Assembly (NCBI GenBank): GCA_020631815.1
Contig: JACKGW010000001.1
Coordinates: forward strand, 358,024-422,023
DNA length: 64,000 bases
Source: Planctomycetota bacterium
Lineage (GTDB): Bacteria; Planctomycetota; PLA2; JAEUHO01
Reading direction: 5' to 3'
The translations under genes were made by a program, and so were the position numbers. This document shows positions 42,930 through 52,774 of the stretch, piece by piece. The notes below the pieces were generated by a model that saw nothing but the letters and a program-made list of their open reading frames with translations, searched no databases and was not told the origin of the DNA. The stretch's first letter is position 1. Each line of letters opens with the position of its first letter.

Positions 42930-45900
42930 GTGACGTCCCACGTGGGTCGACAGCGTTGGCTTGTTCAAGCAGCGGTCCTTGCCGCCTGCTTGCTGGCCGC
43001 CGTCGGCTCCGAAGCCCGCGAGCGTGCGCGCAGCAAGCGGGCGCAGCTCGTCGTGCACGCAGAGGTCGATCCCGTGCAGCGGGCGTGGCTCTCGCCCGAT
43101 GGGACCTGGGGCGCCACCGTCTGCAGGGGCGGCCCCGTCGAGATCTTCGACCCAGGCACGGGGCTGCTGATCCGCAGCGTACCGCTGGACATCCAGTTCG
43201 GCTTCCGACACGCGTGTCCGTCGCCGGATGGGCGCTACCTCGCCGTCTCCGGCCTGCCCGACTCGCCTCGCCTCCTGGACGTGCGCACCGGCACGTGGAC
43301 GAGGGTCTTCGACCATCTTGACCACGCGGCGCAGGCCGTGGCCGTGTCGCGTGACGCCGCCTCCGTCGTCGTGGGCGACGGGGGCGGACGCATCCGCCTG
43401 TACGGCAAGTCGTCCGAGGCCAAGTGGGTCACCGACGTCCACAAGGGGAGCGTCACCAGCGTCGCCGTGTCCGCGGACGGCAAGGTGATCTTCAGCCTGG
43501 GCGAAGACGGGATGGTCGCCCGGTTGAGCGCTCGCGGGCGCTTGCGTGGAGCGGGTGTCCAGCTGGGCGCCCCCGGCATGGACATCGTCTGCTCCGCGGA
43601 CGGCTCGTGGTGGGCCGCGCGCACGGTCGACGGCCGGGTGCATGTCCCCGCCGCGCGGGGCGGTGGGGCGGTGACGCTGCCCGCAGGCCCGGAGCTGGTC
43701 GTCGCGATGGCCATGGCATCGACAGGCGACGGACTCGTCGTGCTGGGTGCCGCGGGCAGCGCCTGGATCCAGCCTCGCGAGGGTGCTGCCGTCTCGTTGG
43801 CGCAGGCGCCCGCGCCGCTCCAGGTGTTCAGCGGGGCCATTGCAGCGGACGGCAAGACCGCCGTGCTCGGCACGCGCGAGCGTCTCGTTCTGCGCCACTA
43901 CGGCTTCCCCGGGCGAGACACGCCGCTAGGCGCCCGTGCGAGATCGCCGCGACGCGCGAGCATCTCTCCCGGAGGCTCGCTCTTGGTCCGCGAGGTCGAG
44001 CACGGAAGCGAGGGCCGTCACGTCGAGGTCTACGACCTGCAGACGGGATGGCCCCTGCGTGGGCCCTTCACCACAGAGGAGATCCTGGGTGTCGCGGTCT
44101 CGCCGGACGACCGGCGCTTGGCACTCCTGGGACCGCAGGACGCTCCCGTGCGCATCGTGGATGTACGTACGGGCGAGCGTCTGGTGACGTTCAGGCCCGG
44201 AGGCGACGTCATCGGGCTGGGGCTCTTCACCCCGGATGGTCAACGCCTCCTGGTCACGCTGGCGGATGGCTCGGTCGAGGTCCGTAGGGCCGACGACGGC
44301 AAGCTGGAGCGCACGGTACCGGGCGCCGGCGTGGCGCTGATCGAGCTCGACATCGATGCCGAGGGCAAGCACGTCCTGCGCCTCACCGAGGACTTCGTCG
44401 TCACGGTGAACGAGATCGACACGGCAGCGTGCGTCAGCGAGCGTCGGTTCCGGGAGCAGCTCCAGGGCGGCTCGTTCGTAGCCGGCTCCAGCTCGTACGT
44501 CGTGCGCGTCCAAGTGCCGGCCGTGGCCCAGATCGGGTGGGGAGGCGACCTCAAGGGCAAGACGATCCGGCAGATCCCGGCGACGGTTACGGACGAAGAT
44601 GGCATGCGTGCGGCCATCCAAGCCCTCGACGTGTCCAGGGACGGGAAGCTGCTGGCCGTGGGTGGGACGGATCGGCGCGCGCGCCTGATCGAGCTGGCGT
44701 CGGGTCGTGTGCTTCGCACGTTCACGCCGCACTGCGGCGGGGTCGACCACATCAAGTTCTCGTCCGACGGGTCCATGCTGGTGACCAGCTCGTGGGGCGA
44801 CAAGACGACGCGCATCCACGACGTCGCCACGGGGCGCTTGATGGCCGTGCTCGGCAGCTCCCCTGCGCCCGGACCGATCGTGGACGGGCGCCTTCGCGAC
44901 CCACGCATGGCGTGGTTCGTCGCCGACGACGAGGGACGCGTCGACGGCTTCCGGTTCGACGCCGTCGATGGCGCGGGCTGGAGTGATGGCGAGCGCGGCT
45001 GGAAGCTCGATGCCTTGGCCGCCGAGCGCCAGGAGCCGGGCCTGTTGGCGCGTGTGGTGGCGCGGCGTCCGCCGCCGCCGTGGGCACAGGGCAGCGACGG
45101 TCCGGTGCCGCTGCCGCCCCTCGTCAACGTCGTCGTGCCGGACCCCTCGACGATGCGCGTGGCGGTTCACGTCGAGAACGGAGGCGGAGGCATTGGCGAG
45201 GTTCGCGTTGCGCTGAACGGTCGCGAGGTCGTCTCCGACGCGCGCGGTGGGACGTTCGCTCCGGACAGCGCGGTGGCGGACCTCTCCGTGGACCTGTCGG
45301 GGGCCGCCAACCTCGTGCCCGGCGCCACGAACACGATCGAGGTCACGGCGTACGACGCCACCAACCGCGTTCGCACGCGAGGGCCGTCCGTCACGTTCGA
45401 GGCTCCCGGTGCGCCGCTCGCCGCCCCTGCGTTCCACGCCGTCGTCTGCGGCGTCAGCGACTACGCGGGCGACGCGCTCGACCTCAAGTACCCCGCCAAG
45501 GATGCCCGCGACATGGCGTCGGCGCTGGAGCTGGCTGCCACCCAGCTGTTCGGGGCATCGGCTACGCACGTCCACCGCCTGGGATCGCCGGCGCAGGCGG
45601 GTGCGGTGCCCGCCACGCGCGAGAACCTGCTGAAGGCCCTGGAGGACGTGGCCCACGAGAGCAAGGCCAACGACACCGTGGTCGTGTACTTGGCCGGGCA
45701 TGGCGTGTCGCCCGGCGGCGCCGCTGATGCCTACCGCTATCTGACGGCCGGCGCCTCCAGCGAGGAGGAGGCGAAGGAGGCGCTGGCCGGCGGCGAGCTC
45801 GTGAAGGCACTGGCTGCCATCCCCGCCAACCATCGCGCCGTGATCCTCGATACGTGCGCGGCTGGTGCCGTACGCGACGTGCTGGGCGCGGGTGCGATGG

Positions 45901-46592
45901 GGGCGTCCGAGGCCGTTCGGTATCTCCGCGAGCGCGAAGGCGTGTACGTGCTCGCCGGCTGCGCTGCCGACCGCGTCTCGTACGAGTCGAACGTGTACGG
46001 GCAGGGGCTGCTGACGTACGCCCTGCTCCTCGGCATGTCGTGCGGCTGCCACTTCACGGACGGCGTCTACGTGGACGTGGCGAGGCTGATGAGCTTCGCC
46101 TGCGAACAGGTCCCCTGGCTCTGCACGCAGATGGGAATCACGCAGCCCCAACGGCCCGTCAAGGCCGAAGGAGAAGCCTCGTTCCCCTTGGGCCGCCTCG
46201 ATCTGGACGCCCGCACGCGCGTACCGCTTGCGCAGGCCTTGCCGGCCCTGGTCCAAGCCTCGTTCCACCGCGTCCGCCCGCCGACGGACACGCTCCTCCT
46301 TGGCCCCGCAGTGGACGCCGCGGCGCGCGGTTTGGGTGCCGATGGCTCCAAGCGCGCTCCGATTGCCTTCGTCGACACGACGCGCATGGTGGGGGCGTAC
46401 AGCTTGGCAGGCACGTACACGATCACATCGGGCACCGCCAAGGTGGATGCCTACCTCGTGCGTCAAGGCAGGGAGGAGGAGGAGGTCATCGTCGAGTTCC
46501 GCCTCGAGCACGCCGTCGGTTCGCCGGACGACATCGCGGCCCTGGGCCGCATGCTCGTCGATCGCGCCGTGAAGGAGATCACGTCACGATGA
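42930..46592 (+). CDS. Exported WD40-repeat caspase-like protein (peptidase C14), copy 1
   Basis: About 1,220 residues from GTG 42930; other GTG starts nearby are possible. A hydrophobic segment (WLVQAAVLAACLLAAVGSEA) indicates a signal peptide. Residues about 50-680 are WD40-type blades (SPDGTWGATV, VAVSADGKVIFSLGEDG, FSSDGSMLVTSSWGDKTTRI). After a short beta-domain (about 735-830, VENGGGGIGEVRVALNGREV) comes a caspase/metacaspase domain: FHAVVCGVSDYAGDALDLKYPAKDA, the catalytic His in VVYLAGHGVSPGG (residue 924) and the catalytic Cys in AVILDTCAAGAV (residue 976). WD40-caspase proteins are known in cyanobacteria and planctomycetes. Substrates and trigger unknown. The stop overlaps the ATG of the second copy (ATGA). 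Confidence 0.87.
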   Translation: MTSHVGRQRWLVQAAVLAACLLAAVGSEARERARSKRAQLVVHAEVDPVQRAWLSPDGTWGATVCRGGPVEIFDPGTGLLIRSVPLDIQFGFRHACPSPDGRYLAVSGLPDSPRLLDVRTGTWTRVFDHLDHAAQAVAVSRDAASVVVGDGGGRIRLYGKSSEAKWVTDVHKGSVTSVAVSADGKVIFSLGEDGMVARLSARGRLRGAGVQLGAPGMDIVCSADGSWWAARTVDGRVHVPAARGGGAVTLPAGPELVVAMAMASTGDGLVVLGAAGSAWIQPREGAAVSLAQAPAPLQVFSGAIAADGKTAVLGTRERLVLRHYGFPGRDTPLGARARSPRRASISPGGSLLVREVEHGSEGRHVEVYDLQTGWPLRGPFTTEEILGVAVSPDDRRLALLGPQDAPVRIVDVRTGERLVTFRPGGDVIGLGLFTPDGQRLLVTLADGSVEVRRADDGKLERTVPGAGVALIELDIDAEGKHVLRLTEDFVVTVNEIDTAACVSERRFREQLQGGSFVAGSSSYVVRVQVPAVAQIGWGGDLKGKTIRQIPATVTDEDGMRAAIQALDVSRDGKLLAVGGTDRRARLIELASGRVLRTFTPHCGGVDHIKFSSDGSMLVTSSWGDKTTRIHDVATGRLMAVLGSSPAPGPIVDGRLRDPRMAWFVADDEGRVDGFRFDAVDGAGWSDGERGWKLDALAAERQEPGLLARVVARRPPPPWAQGSDGPVPLPPLVNVVVPDPSTMRVAVHVENGGGGIGEVRVALNGREVVSDARGGTFAPDSAVADLSVDLSGAANLVPGATNTIEVTAYDATNRVRTRGPSVTFEAPGAPLAAPAFHAVVCGVSDYAGDALDLKYPAKDARDMASALELAATQLFGASATHVHRLGSPAQAGAVPATRENLLKALEDVAHESKANDTVVVYLAGHGVSPGGAADAYRYLTAGASSEEEAKEALAGGELVKALAAIPANHRAVILDTCAAGAVRDVLGAGAMGASEAVRYLREREGVYVLAGCAADRVSYESNVYGQGLLTYALLLGMSCGCHFTDGVYVDVARLMSFACEQVPWLCTQMGITQPQRPVKAEGEASFPLGRLDLDARTRVPLAQALPALVQASFHRVRPPTDTLLLGPAVDAAARGLGADGSKRAPIAFVDTTRMVGAYSLAGTYTITSGTAKVDAYLVRQGREEEEVIVEFRLEHAVGSPDDIAALGRMLVDRAVKEITSR

Positions 46593-49500
46593 AGCCCCAC
46601 CATGTCTTGTTCGCGCTCGGTCTCGCTCTCTGCCTGTTGCCAGCCAGCTCGGGCAACGCGCGAGGGGAGAAGGCGGTGCCCGTGCACTTGGTCACGCACC
46701 TGCCGCATGCCACGGCCATCAACACGCTGGCCGCGTCGCGCGACGGCCGCGTGGCGGTCACCTGTGCCTCCGACGACCCGGCCTGCCTGTGGGACGCGAC
46801 CACGGGGCGCCTCCTGCGGCGGGTTCCGGTCGGAGGGCGCCCCAACCTGTCTCCGATCGTTGCCCTGTCCGACGACGGAGCGCGCGTCGTGGTGACCAGC
46901 TCGGTCACCGATGCGGTCGTCTTCGATGTCGCCACGGGCGAGGAGGTGCGTCGTGTGGATGCCGCGGGTGCGACGCTGACCGCCCTGGCCTTCTCGCCGG
47001 ACGGGTCGACCGTGGTCGTGGGCGATGATCGGGGGGCGATCACGGGCTGGTCGGGTACGTCGAAGAAGCCGCGCTGGCAGCACAGGGTGCACGGTGGCGA
47101 GATCCCCGCCGTGGCGGTCGTTGCCGATGGCGGCCTCGTCGTGACGGGTGGTGCTGACGGCAAGGTCCACGCGACGACGGTTTCGGGGCGCGACCGCGCC
47201 GAGTGCGACATGTCCTCGGGAAAGGTCACCCACGTCGCGGCCACCTCCGACGGAACGTGGCTCGCAGCCGCGGACGAAGGTGGCGCTCTGCGCGTCTGGT
47301 CGTGCAAGGCACCTCAGCGCCCGCTTCATGTGCTGACGGCCTCGGGTCCCGCCTTCATCGGCCTCGTGTTCTCGGACGACGGCGAGACGCTGTACGCAGC
47401 CCATCAAGCGGGCGGCCTGCGGCGCTGGCGACTCGATGCCAAGGAGGCGGAAGAGCTGCCCGCCCTCCCCGAGCAAGACAAGCCCTGGAACCATGTCGTG
47501 TCCGCGGGCCCAGGCCACGTGTTGGTCGCCGTCGACGCGAGGGCACAGCTCGTCGACGTCGAGACCGGACTCGTCGACATGACGCTGGGTGCACCGTGCT
47601 TCCACCCGCATGAAATCGAGACCTCGCCCGGGGGACAGCTGCTGCTGGTGTCGGGAAGCGATGGGATCCAGGGCACGCTGGTGGAGATCTACGACCTGTT
47701 CCTTGGCCGTTGCCTCTGGCGGATCCCGTCGTCGGGAGCGCGCATGGCCATGGCGTGCTCACCGGACGAGCGGCACATCGTGCTGACCCCGCCCGACGGA
47801 CGGGCCGTCGTGATGGACGTGGAGTCGGGCGAGGTCGTGCATCGGCTGGCCGGCACCACGGGCCCCGTGTTCGGTGCGGCGTGGTCGCTCGACGGCTACC
47901 GCATCGCGCTGGCGACGGGCAACGGTGCGATCACGCTGTACGACGCGACCACGGGGAAGGAGGCCGCGCGCTGGCAGGGTCTGGCGGGCACGGTACGCAA
48001 GCTCGCCTTCTCCCCACGAGGCGACTTGCTGTTGGCTGCCACCGAGACGGCAGGGCTCCTCGTCCTCGATGCGTCGGACGGTCATCGCGTGTTCGATCTG
48101 CCGTTCACGGACTTCCTGCAGGGCGTGGCATTCGGCGCAGGGGGGACGACGCTCCACCACACGACCGGCGTCCCGTCGACGACGGAGCGTGAGCTACCTA
48201 CGGGCAAGCTGCGGGCCGTCTACCCCGGCAAGGTCAAGGGCAAGATGGAGTCCGGGCACGACCAGATGGTGAGCTGCATCGCCGTGTCGCCCGACGGGGG
48301 GTTGCTCGCGACGGGCTCGTGGGACGCGACGGTCTGCGTCTGGGACACGAAGACAGGCAAGCGTCTGCACCGGCTCCGTGGCCACACGAGCGACGTCACG
48401 GACCTCGCCTTCGGTCCAGGTGCCGAGCGGCTTGTCAGCGTGGCGGAGGATCGCACCCTTCGCTTCTGGGACCTGGCGAGCGGCTCGCAGGTCGGCACGC
48501 TCGTGTCGGCGGACGTGCCCGTTTCCGAGGCGCAGCAGAAGGTGCGAACGGGACTGACCGGATGGTGCGCGTTCGATGCCGAGGGTCGTTACGACGCCAG
48601 CACGCCGACGGGGTTCGACTTCCTGAACTGGACCGATGGCGCTCGAACGTGGGCCTTCGAAGAGCTGCTGGAGGGGCGTCGTTCGCCCGGGTTGCTCGCA
48701 GCGCTCGGATCGGGCACCACCCACCCACTGCGGGCGCTCGACAACCTGCCCATTCCCTCCCTCCCGCCCAAGGTGCGCGCGGAGGTCCCTGATCCGAACC
48801 AGCCCGTGATCAAGGTGGCCGTCGAGAACCGTGGCGGCGGCATCGGCGCCGTGGCCGTCAAGCTGAACGGGCGTGAGGTGGTCAAGGACGCCCGAGGCGC
48901 CACCGTGTCCTCGAGCGCTCCGCGCGAGGACCTCGACGTCGACCTCTCGGGCGCGCCCAACCTGCTACCCGGTGAGTCCAACGTCGTGGAGGTGAGCGCG
49001 TACGACGCCAAGGGCACGGCGCGGGCACGTGGACCCGCCGTCGAGTTCGAGGCGCCTGGCGCCAAGCTGGATCCTCCCGAGCTCTGGATCGTGACCTGCG
49101 GCGTCAGCGACTACGCAGGGGATGCCCTGGACCTCAGCTTCCCGGCGAAGGACGCGACCGCCGTCGCGTCGGCGTTCGAGCTGGCCGGAGGCCATCACTT
49201 CAGCGAGAGCCGCACGCATGTGCAGCGCCTGGCGTCGCCCGCCGGGGAGGGGGACGTCCCGGCCACGCGTGAGCGGCTGGGCGACGCCCTGCAGCGCGTG
49301 GCGGCATCGGCCAAGGCCAACGACACCTTCCTGCTCTACCTCGCAGGGCACGGCGTCTCCGAGGGCAGCGCAGGAGCCTATCGGTACCTGCTGGCCGACG
49401 CGTCCGATGCGAGCGCCACGGACGCGGCGCTTTCCGATGCGGACTTGGTGTCAGCGCTTGCGCGCATCCCCTGCAACCACCGGGCGGTGTTCCTCGACAC

Positions 49501-50233
49501 GTGCGCATCGGGTCGGGTGCGCGACGTCCTCCAGGCGTTGGGTGGACCTGGCGGGGCCGTGGATCGACTCCGCGAGCGCGAGGGCGTGTTCGTGTTGGCC
49601 GGTTGCGCGGCAGACCGCTTGTCCTACGAGTCGAGCATCTACGGGCAGGGCCTGCTGACCTACTCGGTGCTCTTCGGTCTCTCGTGCGGCTGTCACTTCA
49701 AGGACGAGGTGTACGTCGACGTGGGGCGTCTCATCGACTTCGCCTGCGACGAGGTGCCCCGGCTGTCCAAGCGCATGGGGCTGGCCTCACCCCAGCGACC
49801 CGTGAAGGCGGACGGGGACGAGTCGTTCCCGCTGGGGCGCCTCACGCTCGAGGAGCGGACCCACGTCCAGGTGGCCCAGCCGCTCCCCGGCTTCGTGCGG
49901 TCCTCGTTCCAGCGGGTGCGGCCGCCCACGGACACGCACGGGCTGCGGCCCGCCGTGGACGCGGCCGTCCGACGACTGTCGTCCGCGGGTGGCGGACGCC
50001 CGCCGGCCGTGTTCGTCGAGACCGACCGCATGGTCGGGGCGTGGCAGATCGCGGGGACCTACTCGCTGCAGGGCTCCGAGGCTCGGGTCAAGGTCTCGCT
50101 TCTCAAGCTGGGCGTCGTGGACGCCGAGGTCATTGCCGAGCTCGAGATCACGAAGCCCGTGGAGACCCCCGAGCAGATTGCCGCGCTGGCCGACGAGATC
50201 GTCGCGCAAGCCATCGCGCACCTGCCCAAGTGA
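46589..50233 (+). CDS. Exported WD40-repeat caspase-like protein (peptidase C14), copy 2
   Basis: A 1,214-residue paralogue of the preceding gene. The ATG at 46589 overlaps its stop and starts a clean signal peptide (MKPHHVLFALGLALCLLPASS-GNARG); the frame is open 245 codons upstream, but that part is only the copy-1 gene read in another frame. WD40 blades span about 35-650, ending with the clear pair SPDGGLLATGSWDATVCVWD and GPGAERLVSVAEDRTLRFWD. The beta-domain (VENRGGGIGAVAVKLNGREV) and caspase domain (VTCGVSDYAGDALDLSFPAKDA) follow; His 921 is in LLYLAGHGVSEG and Cys 972 in AVFLDTCASGRV. The two caspase domains are closely alike while the WD40 parts differ more, as expected if the propeller decides the ligand. 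Confidence 0.88.
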   Translation: MKPHHVLFALGLALCLLPASSGNARGEKAVPVHLVTHLPHATAINTLAASRDGRVAVTCASDDPACLWDATTGRLLRRVPVGGRPNLSPIVALSDDGARVVVTSSVTDAVVFDVATGEEVRRVDAAGATLTALAFSPDGSTVVVGDDRGAITGWSGTSKKPRWQHRVHGGEIPAVAVVADGGLVVTGGADGKVHATTVSGRDRAECDMSSGKVTHVAATSDGTWLAAADEGGALRVWSCKAPQRPLHVLTASGPAFIGLVFSDDGETLYAAHQAGGLRRWRLDAKEAEELPALPEQDKPWNHVVSAGPGHVLVAVDARAQLVDVETGLVDMTLGAPCFHPHEIETSPGGQLLLVSGSDGIQGTLVEIYDLFLGRCLWRIPSSGARMAMACSPDERHIVLTPPDGRAVVMDVESGEVVHRLAGTTGPVFGAAWSLDGYRIALATGNGAITLYDATTGKEAARWQGLAGTVRKLAFSPRGDLLLAATETAGLLVLDASDGHRVFDLPFTDFLQGVAFGAGGTTLHHTTGVPSTTERELPTGKLRAVYPGKVKGKMESGHDQMVSCIAVSPDGGLLATGSWDATVCVWDTKTGKRLHRLRGHTSDVTDLAFGPGAERLVSVAEDRTLRFWDLASGSQVGTLVSADVPVSEAQQKVRTGLTGWCAFDAEGRYDASTPTGFDFLNWTDGARTWAFEELLEGRRSPGLLAALGSGTTHPLRALDNLPIPSLPPKVRAEVPDPNQPVIKVAVENRGGGIGAVAVKLNGREVVKDARGATVSSSAPREDLDVDLSGAPNLLPGESNVVEVSAYDAKGTARARGPAVEFEAPGAKLDPPELWIVTCGVSDYAGDALDLSFPAKDATAVASAFELAGGHHFSESRTHVQRLASPAGEGDVPATRERLGDALQRVAASAKANDTFLLYLAGHGVSEGSAGAYRYLLADASDASATDAALSDADLVSALARIPCNHRAVFLDTCASGRVRDVLQALGGPGGAVDRLREREGVFVLAGCAADRLSYESSIYGQGLLTYSVLFGLSCGCHFKDEVYVDVGRLIDFACDEVPRLSKRMGLASPQRPVKADGDESFPLGRLTLEERTHVQVAQPLPGFVRSSFQRVRPPTDTHGLRPAVDAAVRRLSSAGGGRPPAVFVETDRMVGAWQIAGTYSLQGSEARVKVSLLKLGVVDAEVIAELEITKPVETPEQIAALADEIVAQAIAHLPK

Positions 50234-50317
50234 CGAGGCAGGCGTCGGGCACAACGACGACGCGCCCGACCGGGAGGTCGAGCGCGTCGAAGGATCAGAC
50301 CGAGAACCGCTGCGGGA

Positions 50318-51217
50318 TCAGGGCAGCGTGAGATCTTGCGTCGTCGTGGCGCCGGTCGTGATGGACACGGCCGAAGCGGCGAGGGTCTTGTCCTCCTCGC
50401 CCTGGGCGCGGATGTAGAGGTCGTAGTCACCGGCCTCCAGGAGCAGCGCGTAGCTGCTCTCCACCAAGCCGTCCATGCCCGCGGGCGAGGACAGTGTGGA
50501 GGCTACGGGCTCGGTGGTCGCTTCGACGGTGGTGCCGGCGGGGAACGCACACACCTCGACGTCGGCGGCGGGGGCGGCCGAGCTGTCGAGCACCATGCCC
50601 GTGAGCAGCCCCACCGTGCTGTTGTTCACGACGCGGACCACGGGGTGGAAGATCACGCCGCCCTCGCCGGCTTCGAGCTCGGCGCAGGTCGGCTCGCCGC
50701 CGAGACCCGTCGTGTGGAACGAGCGGGCGAGGTCGACGTCGAGCGTGAGGTCGACCTCCTGGCCGGAGGCCACCAGGATCGGCGGATCGACCTTGATCTT
50801 GAGCCCGCTGGACATGCCGGACGGCACCTTGAAGGTCCGGTCCGCGGCGCCGCTCGAGAATTGCAGGACGGCCTCCACGATGTGGAGACGGATCTCGTCG
50901 TAGCTGCCGGTGGCGATCTCGGCGCCGGCCAGCGCATCGGAGAGGCCGTTGCGCAGCTGGAGCAGGTCGACCGTCATCTCGGTCACGCCCTCGGCGAGCA
51001 CCAGGTCGGTCCAGCCGCCCTCGGATGCCGAGCGCACGCGCACGCCGTCGATGGTGACGAGCGCGGCGGAGACACACCCGTCGGTAGCCGGGAAGGGGGC
51101 GTCCGTGATGGACAGCTTGAGGGTCCCCGTGCCGCCGCCACCGCCGCCTCCGCCGCAAGCGGGAAGGACGAGGGACGCGGCCGCGACGAGGGCCAGGGCG
51201 AGGGTCTTGAGCGACAT
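50318..51217 (-). CDS. DUF4382 domain lipoprotein
   Basis: A 299-residue protein with a lipobox (LVLPACGGGG, Cys at about 21) followed by a Gly run. The start of the mature protein, GTLKLSITDAPFPATDGCVSAALVTIDGVRV, and later VDLLQLRNGLSDALAGAEIATGSYDEIRLHI are the DUF4382 signature, a beta-sandwich domain of outer-surface lipoproteins. The C-terminal 90 residues (about 210-299) resemble a carboxypeptidase-regulatory/CNA-B-like repeat ending SSYALLLEAGDYDLYIRAQG. A structural or adhesive surface role is likely. It converges with the WD40-caspase genes. Confidence 0.85.
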   Translation of the reverse strand: MSLKTLALALVAAASLVLPACGGGGGGGGTGTLKLSITDAPFPATDGCVSAALVTIDGVRVRSASEGGWTDLVLAEGVTEMTVDLLQLRNGLSDALAGAEIATGSYDEIRLHIVEAVLQFSSGAADRTFKVPSGMSSGLKIKVDPPILVASGQEVDLTLDVDLARSFHTTGLGGEPTCAELEAGEGGVIFHPVVRVVNNSTVGLLTGMVLDSSAAPAADVEVCAFPAGTTVEATTEPVASTLSSPAGMDGLVESSYALLLEAGDYDLYIRAQGEEDKTLAASAVSITTGATTTQDLTLP

Positions 51218-51560
51218 CGGGGTCTCCGTGCCCCCCCAGGCACTCGCGGGTGATTCGGGTCGTGGACGGCCGCCCGGGCGGGGACGGAAGCTTCGAGGAC
51301 TCGAAGCCTAGCCCTCCCGGGAAGCCTGACCAGGGACTTGGGGCACAGGCACGAAAACCCCTGAAAACAGGCGTTTCGTGGCTCATCGGGGAGCTCGAGG
51401 CGACAGATCGGCAGATCGTCAGATGACGAAGGTCCCCTGGCTAGGCGCCAAGTCTCGGGGGGTGGTTCCCCTGCGCCCAGGCATGCGTCCGCCACGGATA
51501 CGCGCGTGGCGGGGACGCACCGGTAGCCGGGCGGATCCGGACTTCGCGTGACAGGTCGTC
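51218..51560. other. 343-bp intergenic region between the DUF4382 gene and the tad locus
   Basis: No gene is supported here. It should hold the DUF4382 promoter (minus strand) and the end of the tad transcript. CCTGAAAACAGG, a small dyad like the one in the 33-bp repeat, lies near 51360, and a strong hairpin lies at 51485-51518. Confidence 0.5.
51485..51518 (-). terminator. Hairpin downstream of the tad locus
   Basis: GCGTCCGCCACG pairs with CGTGGCGGGGACGC (12 bp, two-base bulge) around an eight-base loop, about 45 bases after the tadD-like stop. There is no T run. Confidence 0.45.
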
Positions 51561-52661
51561 CTACTCGTCCAGGCCGAGCGAGCGCGCGTCGGGGATCGGC
51601 GGGCCGTCGTCCACGACCGCGGGAGCCTCGGGAGCCGGCTTGGACTCGGTCGGCAGGCTCGTCGCCGGGAGATGCCCCGTCGGGGCATCGGTCGTGGCGG
51701 GGGCAGCGCCCGTGGGCGCCGTACCCAGGCCGTCATCGCTGGACGGCGCGGGGAAGGACGGGGCGGGCGTACCGGTGTCGACACAACCGGAGCAGAACGG
51801 ACCCGACGGATCCACGAGCTCGGGGCGGTACGTGGCCGGCACCTCGATCCACATGCTGCCGTCGTCCGTGGGCTGCAAGCTGGCCATGCCGTCGGGCGAT
51901 CCCGGGGTCGTGCCGGGCATGGTGACGGCGGCAGCGAGACCCAGGCCACCGGCTTCCAGCGCGCGCAAGCGATGGCGCGACGGCTGGTGGTAGGGCGCGA
52001 GGCCGGCGGCCAAGCGGTACTGCTCGATGGCCGAACCCGCGTCGCCATCCTCTTCGGCGAGCAGGCCGCGGTTGTACGCCAAGCGCCAACCCGGGCTGCC
52101 CAAGCGCTCGGCAGCGTCCAGCGAGGCGCGGGCTTGCGTGGTGTCGCCGGCAAGGAACCACGCTGCCGCCTGCGCCTCGCGCAGGCCGGCGTGGTCGGGG
52201 CGGAGGGTGACCTGCTCCTCCAGCAAGCGGAGGGCGTACGCCGTGTTGCCGTCATCGAGCGCGATGCGGCTCCGCAGGACCGCGGCGTCCGGATGCGAGC
52301 CGGCGATGTGCAGCACTTGGTCGAAGTGCTGCGACGCACGAGCCGGGTCGTCGAACTCGTAGGCCAAGAGCCCGGCCATGAAGCGGGCCGGGATGTGGTT
52401 CGGGTAGAGGAACGACATCTCCTCGGCCTGACGCCGCAGCGTCGCGCGGGAGACGCGGTCCTTGCCCTTGGCACCCATGCGGTACTGCTCGTACCGCGCG
52501 CCCTCGGGCGTCATCGCGTACATGTCCTCGAGTCGGCCCATGGCCTTGTCGGGGTCGATGTTGCGCGGGGCCTTGGGCGAGCTGGCGCATGCGCCAAGCC
52601 CCAGGCTGCCCACGACGAGGGTGGCCGCGGCCACGAAGCCGCCACAAGTCGTCCGTCGCAT
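51561..52661 (-). CDS. tadD: TPR lipoprotein, TadD-like
   Basis: A 366-residue protein. GGGAGGA lies six bases before the ATG at 52661, which decides the start. A lipobox (LGLGACASSP) anchors it to a membrane. Residues about 65-290 hold tetratricopeptide-like helices (FMAGLLAYEFDDPARASQHFDQVL, AYNRGLLAEEDGDAGSAIEQYRLA), and the last 80 residues are Pro/Ala/Thr-rich and disordered. TadD in Actinobacillus is a TPR lipoprotein needed for Flp pilus assembly; the position right after tadC supports this role. The Pro-rich tail is not typical of TadD. Confidence 0.75.
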   Translation of the reverse strand: MRRTTCGGFVAAATLVVGSLGLGACASSPKAPRNIDPDKAMGRLEDMYAMTPEGARYEQYRMGAKGKDRVSRATLRRQAEEMSFLYPNHIPARFMAGLLAYEFDDPARASQHFDQVLHIAGSHPDAAVLRSRIALDDGNTAYALRLLEEQVTLRPDHAGLREAQAAAWFLAGDTTQARASLDAAERLGSPGWRLAYNRGLLAEEDGDAGSAIEQYRLAAGLAPYHQPSRHRLRALEAGGLGLAAAVTMPGTTPGSPDGMASLQPTDDGSMWIEVPATYRPELVDPSGPFCSGCVDTGTPAPSFPAPSSDDGLGTAPTGAAPATTDAPTGHLPATSLPTESKPAPEAPAVVDDGPPIPDARSLGLDE

Positions 52662-52774
52662 GTCCGGTCCTCCCACCCCCCGCCAGGGGCGCCTATCACT
52701 CTACTCCCGCGCGATTGCGGGACCAGCCCACCCTGCGCCCTTGCGGACGGGCCGATACGTGGTTTCGCAAGCCA

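Noticed and set aside
40488..43898. 1,136-codon open frame on the minus strand across three genes
   Set aside because: It is antisense to the GNAT, endonuclease and caspase genes and has no coherent domains; only the part matching the pseudoprotease region in another frame is meaningful.
43926..46511. Long minus-strand open frame opposite the first WD40-caspase gene
   Set aside because: It has no domain motif, is rich in Arg/Ala/His as expected of antisense frames in GC-rich DNA, and the plus-strand frame has complete WD40 and caspase motifs.
45854..46588. Extension of the second WD40-caspase frame upstream of its ATG
   Set aside because: Those 245 codons are the first caspase gene in a wrong frame; the signal peptide at 46589 shows the true start.
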